Under the pieces are notes generated by a model. It saw only the letters and a list, made by a program, of their open reading frames with translations. It was not told the origin of the DNA and made no database searches. Positions 52,603-53,336 of a DNA stretch of 53,336 nt are shown piece after piece. The translations under genes and the position numbers were made by a program. Source of the DNA: Candidatus Methanomethylicaceae archaeon. GTDB taxonomy: Archaea; Thermoproteota; Methanomethylicia; Methanomethylicales; Methanomethylicaceae. Position 1 is the first letter of the stretch. Each line of letters starts with the position of its first letter. Location of the stretch: the NCBI GenBank assembly GCA_025057955.1, contig JANXER010000007.1, positions 1 to 53,336 on the forward strand, in the 5' to 3' direction.

Positions 52603-53259
52603 TCACCTCAATTTTTTCAATATTTGTAATACCCCTCTACCATTTTTCTCCTCACATATTATATCTGCTCTCCTCTTAAGTTCAGTTATTGCGTTACCAA
52701 CGGCCACTTTAATATCAGCAATTTCAAAGAGTGGAATATCGTTTATATCATCTCCTATTGCCATTATTCTTCCATTTCCAAGTCTTTCAATAGCTATTTT
52801 TACCCCTCTTCCTTTATTCCAATCTTTAGGCAAAATTATGAATATATTCCTATTGAAATCAAAATGAATTTCTTTCAACATTCCATTCTTCTTCAATAAT
52901 TCTACTACAGCCTCATAATATTTCATACTACCAAAGATAATAATTTCTCCATACATTAAATCTATGTTTTCCTTTTTCGCCCTTTCTATGATTAAATCCT
53001 TAATGTTATACCATTTTTTATCTGGCAAAACCTCCTTGTTTCCATTCATCATGATTATGGTTCCATTCTCTAAAACTAAGGCATCAAATATTTCAAAAAC
53101 TATTTTATCTGGTATATTTTCTAGAGCTCTTCCTGTTGCTAAAATTTTTTTCTGAGGAAGATTTTCTAAGAGAATTTTAAGTTCGCTATTTATCATGAAG
53201 TTATTTTCCTCATCTGCAATGGTTCTATCATAGTCCATAACAATGATTTCTACTTTCAT
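52603..53259 (-). CDS. HAD-superfamily phosphatase (Cof/SPP/phosphoglycolate-phosphatase-like)
   Basis: ~218 aa. HAD motif I is VMDYDRTIAD (DxDxT), motif II is ILATGRAL, Lys in KGRGVKIAIERL is motif III, and motif IV is MAIGDDINDIPLFEIADIKVAVGNA. The cap is of the C2 type as in SPP/Cof enzymes (DALVLENGTIIMMNG). Substrates could be sugar phosphates such as phosphoglycolate or sucrose phosphate. The start ATG 53259 is preferred (GGAGGATTG upstream). Its 3' end is adjacent to the HMG-CoA reductase start, so the two form an operon. The last ~70 bp of the window hold only an AT-rich upstream region. Confidence 0.88.
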   Translation of the reverse strand: MKVEIIVMDYDRTIADEENNFMINSELKILLENLPQKKILATGRALENIPDKIVFEIFDALVLENGTIIMMNGNKEVLPDKKWYNIKDLIIERAKKENIDLMYGEIIIFGSMKYYEAVVELLKKNGMLKEIHFDFNRNIFIILPKDWNKGRGVKIAIERLGNGRIMAIGDDINDIPLFEIADIKVAVGNAITELKRRADIICEEKNGRGVLQILKKLR

Positions 53260-53336
53260 AATCTTCAATCCTCCATCTTTTATTAGAATATTATTCTTTG
53301 TACCTTTTTATGAAGAAAATACTTTATTAAAAATTC

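Overview
This window is AT-rich archaeal DNA from a lineage that carries methyl-coenzyme M reductase (MCR). Archaeal markers include a TATA-box binding protein, a Cdc48 AAA+ ATPase, a type II (archaeal) GAPDH, GatCAB, a Sec11-type signal peptidase, ThiDN/ThiR and an ADP-forming acyl-CoA synthetase subunit. The McrA active-site motifs are of the methanogenic type, not the divergent alkyl-CoM reductase type. mcrBGA lacks interposed mcrD/mcrC, and the informational genes do not look like a classical methanogen. A thermophilic mcr-bearing TACK/Thermoproteota-like lineage (Methanomethylicia, Nezhaarchaeia or korarchaeal type) is my inference; the exact lineage cannot be decided without a tree. No tRNA, rRNA, CRISPR array, insertion sequence or prophage was seen. 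Gene density is very high, and no gap exceeds about 215 bp.

Layout. 1-6.3 kb: lower glycolysis/sugar metabolism (end of pgk, gap, uspA, phosphohexomutase), two tandem ribbon-helix-helix-like paralogues, a zinc alcohol dehydrogenase and a PfkB kinase. 6.3-20.4 kb: acyl-CoA synthetase beta subunit, gatCAB, cdc48, an isopropylmalate/citramalate synthase, an AhpD-like protein, a Nei-type glycosylase with N-terminal Val, TBP, signal peptidase, porGDAB, a gamma-carbonic anhydrase and two small unknowns. 20.6-24.4 kb: a winged-helix/DUF4443 regulator, an SsuACB-type sulfonate/nitrate/taurine ABC transporter and a second HTH regulator, ending just upstream of mcrBGA (24.5-28.3 kb). 28.3-36.8 kb: DUF483, HAD, DUF2098, methanogenesis marker 2 (Mmp2), AtwA, TfuA and YcaO (the McrA thioglycine pair), Mmp15 and a DRG-type GTPase. 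36.8-42 kb: thiR/thiDN, a PD-(D/E)XK-like protein, nadE, tpiA and an ACT-domain regulator. 42-51.2 kb: a second methanogenesis block. On the minus strand it reads mmp3-mmp6-mmp17-mmp7-atwA paralogue-RACo-like protein-unknown; on the plus strand mcrD-mcrC-mmp5. 51.3-53.3 kb: class II HMG-CoA reductase and a HAD phosphatase.

How it works together. The window holds the MCR catalytic subunits, their peptide-modification enzymes (YcaO/TfuA) and nearly every protein known from the ATP-dependent MCR activation complex (AtwA, McrC, Mmp3, Mmp7, Mmp17). It also has a candidate importer for a sulfonate such as coenzyme M. The most novel point is a RACo-type corrinoid-activator homologue translationally coupled to a zinc-ribbon-less AtwA paralogue inside the activation operon. 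Translation signals are very regular (GGTG, then 5-7 nt, then the start), and this rule points to several ATT/ATA start codons.
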